Source of the DNA: Streptomyces noursei ATCC 11455
GTDB taxonomy: Bacteria; Actinomycetota; Actinomycetes; Streptomycetales; Streptomycetaceae
Length of the DNA stretch: 64,000 nt
NCBI RefSeq assembly: GCF_001704275.1
Contig: NZ_CP011533.1
Coordinates: 3,844,001 to 3,908,000, forward strand
Direction of reading: 5' to 3'
Shown piece by piece: positions 60,567-64,000 of the stretch (its first letter is position 1; the number at the start of each line of letters is the position of its first letter). A program made the translations under genes and the position numbers. The notes beneath the pieces were generated by a model, which made no database searches, was not told where the DNA came from, and worked only from the letters and a program-made list of their open reading frames with translations.

Positions 60567-63500
60567 ATGACCACGACCAGGCGGGTCGCGGCGCGGCTGC
60601 ACCGCCTCTTCGAAGCCACCTGTGACCGCATGCCGTCGGCGACGGCGCTGGAATGCGGGCCGCACGTGCACACCTACGCCGAACTCGACGCCCGCGCCAA
60701 CCGGCTCGCCCACCACCTGCGGGCACGGGGCATCGGCGAGGGGTCCCGGGTCGCGATCCTGGTGCCGCGGTCGGTGGACATGTACGCCGCGCTGCTGGCC
60801 GTGGGCAAGGCGGGCGGGACGTTCGTCCCGATCGACCCGGCGGCGCCCGCCGAGCGGGTCGCCTTCATCGTGACGGACGCCGAGGTGGACGCGGTGCTGA
60901 CGGTGGCGGCGCTGGCGGCGACGGTGGACGGCCTGCGGGCGCGGGTGGTGGCGCTGGACGCGGCGGCGGCGGAGCTGGCCGCCGCCCCGGCCACCCGGCC
61001 GCTGCCGGCCCCGGCGCGGCGCACCGCCCCGGCGGGGCCCCCGGGCCGGGAGGCCGACGACCCCACCGACCCGCTCGCGTACATCATGTACACCTCGGGC
61101 TCCAGCGGCCGGCCCAAGGGCGTGGCCATCGCCCACTCCAGCATCTGCAACTTCCTCGCCGTCGTCCCCGCCGTCTACGACGTGCGCCCGGACGACCGGG
61201 TCTACCAGGGCATGACGCTCTCCTTCGACTTCTCCGTCGAGGAGATCTGGCCCACGTGGACGGTCGGCGGGACCGTCGTCGCGGGGCCCCCCGGCACCGG
61301 ATCGGCGCGGCTGGGCACCGAACTCGCCGACCTCCTGGAGGAATCCGGCGTCACGGTCTTCTACTGCGTGCCGACGCTGCTGGCCACGATCCCCCGGGAC
61401 CTGCCGGCGGTGCGCAGCATCGTGGTGGGCGGCGAGGCATGCCCGGCCCGGCTCGTCGAGCGGTGGAGCCGGCCGGGCCGGCGGATCCTGAACACCTACG
61501 GGCCGACCGAGATCACCGTCACCGCCACCGTCGGCGAACTCCGGCCGGGCCGGCCGGTCACCATCGGCCGGCCGCTGCCCACGTACACGGTGGTGCTCCT
61601 CGACGACCTGCTGCGGCGGGTCCCGGACGGGGCGGTCGGCGAGATCTGCGTGGGCGGCCCCGGCCTCGCCCGCGGCTATGTGGGACGCCCGGACCTGACC
61701 GCGGAGCGCTTCATCGTGCACCCGCTGGCGCCCCGCGGCGGCCGGCTCTACCGCACCGGCGACCTCGGCCGGATCACCGCGGACGGGGAGATCGAGTTCC
61801 TGGGGCGGGCCGACGACGAGGTGAAGGTCCGGGGCTACCGGGTGGACCTCGGCGAGATCGACAACGTGCTGCTGGAGGACCCCGGGGTGGCCGAGGCGGC
61901 CACCGCGCTGGTGGCGCTGCCGAACCGGAACGGCGAGGGCGAGGGCCGGGAGTTGTCCGCCTACGTGGTGCCGGCGCCGGACCGCGGCGGGCAGGCGGGC
62001 ACGGCGGACGGGGACGCGCTGGTGGCCCGGCTGCACCAGCGCCTGCGGCACCGGCTGCCGGCCTACATGGTGCCGCCCTTTCTGGACATCCTCCCCCGGT
62101 TGCCGGCGATGCCCAGCGGCAAGGTGGACCGCAGACGGCTGCCCGCGCCCACCGGCCGCAGGCTGGGCAGCGGCGGCCGGCCGGTGGTGCCGCCGCGGGA
62201 CGAGACGGAGAGCCGGGTACGGGACGTGTGGGCCGAGGTGTTCGGCATGGGACCGGACGCGCTGTCCACCGACGCGGACTTCTTCGGCGATCTCGGCGGG
62301 CACTCGCTGCTCGCCGCCCAGGTCGTCTCGCTGCTCCGCAGCCGCGGCATCGGCGGCGACACCGGCGCCACCCTGCGCGACGTCTACGCCCACCCGACGG
62401 TCCGGGGCCTGGCGGCCCGACTGGGCGCTCCCGGCGCCACGGAGGCCGTGGGCGGCGGCGCGGCGGCGCGCGACGGCACCGGCGCCGCCCCCGCCGGCCC
62501 GCTGCCGGTCCGCCCCCGTCCGCTGCGGCACAGCGGTGCCCGGGTGACCGCCGCGGGCCTGGTCCAGGCCGTGGTGCTCTACGTCCAGCTCTTCGTCCTC
62601 ACCCTGCCGCTCGCCACCGTCTTCAGCTGGCAGGACGGCACGTTCACCAGCCGGGCCCCGGTCCCGGTGCGGCCCGTACTGGCCGTGCTGGTCGGCTACT
62701 TCGGCATCCGCTGGCTGCTGCCGGTGGTCCTCGCCCGCCCGCTGGCCGCCGGGATCCGGCCGGGCCGCTACCCGTTGTGGGGCGCGACCTACCTCCGCCT
62801 GTGGACGCTCACCCTCCTCCTGGCCGCCAGCCCGCTCCCCACGCTCGGCGGCTCCCCCCTGATGGGCCGCTACCTGCGGCTGCTGGGCGCCCGGATCGGG
62901 CCGCGGACGACCATCGCCACCGGCGTCGTGCCGCTGCCGTCCCTGGTCCGGATCGGCGCGGACACCTCGGTCGGCTACGGCGCCACCCTGCGCGCCTGGC
63001 GGGTCGCGGACGGCTGGGTGACCGTCGCCCCGATAGACATCGGCCCCCGCGCCTACGTGGGAGCCCATGCGGTGCTGGAGCCGGGCGCCCGCATGGCGGC
63101 CGGCGCCGGACTCGGCGAGCAGTCGGTGATCGGCCAGGGCCAGGCGGTGCCGCCCGGCGCCCGCTGGGCCGGCTCCCCGCCCTCCCCGGTGGCCGCACTG
63201 GCCCCGCACATCGAGGACATGCTGCGCGCCGGCGGCCCGACGGAGCGCGGGCGGGCACGGCATCTGGCCGCCGCGGCACTGGGCGTCGTCCTCCTCGAAT
63301 TCCTCGCGCTGGCCGTCGTGGTCCCGAGCGCGGCACTGATGTGGTGCACCTGGCTGGCCTGGGGCAGCGGGCCCACCGTCCTGGTCGCCCTGACCCTGGC
63401 GGCCCCCCTCTACGTCCTCTCCGTGTGCGCCGCGATCGCCGGCGCCAAGCATCTGGTGCTGCGCCGCACCCCGGTCGGCGTCCACCCGGTCCGCTCCGGC

Positions 63501-64000
63501 CTCGGCGTGCGCAAGTGGCTCTCCGACAAGCTGCTGGAATTCAGCCTCACCTTCACCAACTCCCTTTACGCCACCCTCTACACCGTCCCCTGGCTGCGGC
63601 TGCTGGGCGCCCGGATCGGCCCCGGCGCGGAGGTCTCCACCGCCGCCCACCTCGACCCGGACCTGCTCACCCTCGGCGAGGGCAGCTTCGTCGCGGACAT
63701 GGCGGGGGTCGGCGGCGCGGCGTTCGCCGGCGGCCATGTCGCCTGCCGCCGCACCGAGGTCGGCCGCCGCGCGTTCGTCGGCAACGCCGCCTACCTGCCG
63801 GCCGGGACGCGGACCGGGCCCAACTCCCTGATCGGCGTCGGCACCGTCCCCCCCGAGGACGAGGTGCCGGCCGGCACCTTCTGGCTGGGCTCCCCCGCCA
63901 TCCACCTCCCGCAGCGCCAGAGCAGCGGCACCTTCCCCGAGGAGCTGACCTTCCGCCCCACCCGCAAGGCGGTCCGCCGCCGCCTGGCCATCGAGTACTT
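60567..64000 (+). CDS. Pls/PosA-type membrane NRPS (isopeptide homopolymer synthetase), 3' end off window
   Basis: The first 1144 residues of an epsilon-poly-L-lysine-synthetase-like enzyme. Order: adenylation domain (residues 1-530) with A3 YTSGSSGRPKGVAIAHS at 175, A4 FDFSVEEIW at 220, A5 NTYGPTEITV, A7 YRTGDLGR, A8 VRGYRVDLGEID, and Lys in PSGKVDRRRLP near 519. A carrier domain follows with GDLGGHSLLA, pantetheine Ser at 580. From residue 665 come repeated membrane pairs, alternating with soluble left-handed beta-helix domains, each starting LLGARIG (near 62880 and 63600). There is no standard condensation or thioesterase domain. By alignment to GrsA the specificity residues are D-F-E-Y-V-G-T-V-T-K; the acidic third position suggests a basic amino acid (Lys, Orn or Dab). 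The protein would polymerise amino acids through side-chain amide bonds at the membrane. The ORF is uninterrupted to the window end. Confidence 0.88.
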   Translation, partial: MTTTRRVAARLHRLFEATCDRMPSATALECGPHVHTYAELDARANRLAHHLRARGIGEGSRVAILVPRSVDMYAALLAVGKAGGTFVPIDPAAPAERVAFIVTDAEVDAVLTVAALAATVDGLRARVVALDAAAAELAAAPATRPLPAPARRTAPAGPPGREADDPTDPLAYIMYTSGSSGRPKGVAIAHSSICNFLAVVPAVYDVRPDDRVYQGMTLSFDFSVEEIWPTWTVGGTVVAGPPGTGSARLGTELADLLEESGVTVFYCVPTLLATIPRDLPAVRSIVVGGEACPARLVERWSRPGRRILNTYGPTEITVTATVGELRPGRPVTIGRPLPTYTVVLLDDLLRRVPDGAVGEICVGGPGLARGYVGRPDLTAERFIVHPLAPRGGRLYRTGDLGRITADGEIEFLGRADDEVKVRGYRVDLGEIDNVLLEDPGVAEAATALVALPNRNGEGEGRELSAYVVPAPDRGGQAGTADGDALVARLHQRLRHRLPAYMVPPFLDILPRLPAMPSGKVDRRRLPAPTGRRLGSGGRPVVPPRDETESRVRDVWAEVFGMGPDALSTDADFFGDLGGHSLLAAQVVSLLRSRGIGGDTGATLRDVYAHPTVRGLAARLGAPGATEAVGGGAAARDGTGAAPAGPLPVRPRPLRHSGARVTAAGLVQAVVLYVQLFVLTLPLATVFSWQDGTFTSRAPVPVRPVLAVLVGYFGIRWLLPVVLARPLAAGIRPGRYPLWGATYLRLWTLTLLLAASPLPTLGGSPLMGRYLRLLGARIGPRTTIATGVVPLPSLVRIGADTSVGYGATLRAWRVADGWVTVAPIDIGPRAYVGAHAVLEPGARMAAGAGLGEQSVIGQGQAVPPGARWAGSPPSPVAALAPHIEDMLRAGGPTERGRARHLAAAALGVVLLEFLALAVVVPSAALMWCTWLAWGSGPTVLVALTLAAPLYVLSVCAAIAGAKHLVLRRTPVGVHPVRSGLGVRKWLSDKLLEFSLTFTNSLYATLYTVPWLRLLGARIGPGAEVSTAAHLDPDLLTLGEGSFVADMAGVGGAAFAGGHVACRRTEVGRRAFVGNAAYLPAGTRTGPNSLIGVGTVPPEDEVPAGTFWLGSPAIHLPQRQSSGTFPEELTFRPTRKAVRRRLAIEY

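Noticed and set aside
60003..63905. A 1300-codon open frame on the minus strand opposite the Pls/PosA-like gene
   Set aside because: It is repetitive Gly/Asp/Arg-rich text with no domain, caused by the high-GC antisense frame of a real gene with clear A- and T-domain motifs.

Overview
The window is a piece of the linear-chromosome core of a Streptomyces (or very close relative). Base composition is very G+C rich with strong third-position G/C bias, many genes start with GTG, and the gene content is typical of the genus: a BMP-type nucleoside ABC transporter with cdd/deoA, a sdhCDAB operon, a DacA-type carboxypeptidase beside an SCO4848-type membrane protein, a KMSKS TrpRS and WXG100-like secreted proteins. 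No rRNA, tRNA, CRISPR array, insertion sequence or prophage was seen. The order of core genes is the one I remember from streptomycete chromosomes (recollection, not a search).

Layout. 1-2.3 kb: LysR regulator divergent from an MFS exporter. 2.3-4.75 kb: a small decaying accessory island with a SLOG-like protein, a frameshifted TPR regulator, a run of perfect hairpins, a 56-codon acidic peptide ORF and a gene broken at a G7 tract. 4.9-12 kb: nucleoside salvage operon on the minus strand (BMP lipoprotein, ATPase, two permeases, cytidine deaminase, thymidine phosphorylase), with similar near-palindromic boxes at both ends. 12.2-13.4 kb: M20 amidohydrolase. 13.5-22.3 kb: a nine-carbon ulosonic acid (sialic acid/Kdn-like) wall-polymer locus: neuB-type synthase, a CMP-sugar synthetase fused to a HAD phosphatase, four glycosyltransferase-like proteins and an acyltransferase. 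22.3-24.7 kb: TetR/flavin monooxygenase pair with two visible operators. 24.7-26.4 kb: small overlapping genes and a GntR/UTRA regulator. 26.5-29.5 kb: gluconate permease and kinase with a divergent GntR/FCD regulator.

29.8-36.8 kb: B12-domain-less methylmalonyl-CoA-mutase-type large subunit, sigma factor plus membrane partner, lipoprotein beta-hexosaminidase and an OHCU-decarboxylase-like gene. 36.9-40.4 kb: succinate dehydrogenase operon with a strong terminator. 40.4-49.4 kb: MerR/hydrolase pair, FBP-domain protein, WXG100-like pair, beta-lactamase-fold serine hydrolase, a PEP-mutase-like enzyme with two AhpD-like proteins opposite a MocR regulator, and a DMT exporter. 49.5-53.6 kb: rocD, then glyA preceded by a probable ZTP riboswitch, and trpS. 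53.7-58.6 kb: 2H phosphoesterase, YihY/BrkB, DacA, SCO4848-type protein, secreted trypsin-like peptidase. 58.8 kb to the end: FabV enoyl reductase, a zinc-ribbon protein and the first 1144 residues of a Pls/PosA-type membrane NRPS.

The strongest candidate for unusual biology is the Pls/PosA-like enzyme at 60567-64000. It has the architecture of epsilon-poly-L-lysine synthetase, and its adenylation pocket carries an acidic residue that suggests a cationic amino-acid substrate. Other points of interest are the ulosonic-acid polymer locus, the peptide/hairpin island at 3.8-4.75 kb, an ABC ATPase whose only full-length start appears to be ATC, and an unmarked OHCU-like gene with an apparent CTG start. 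Many starts were chosen by hand from homology, overlap and ribosome-binding sites, so they are less certain than the stops.
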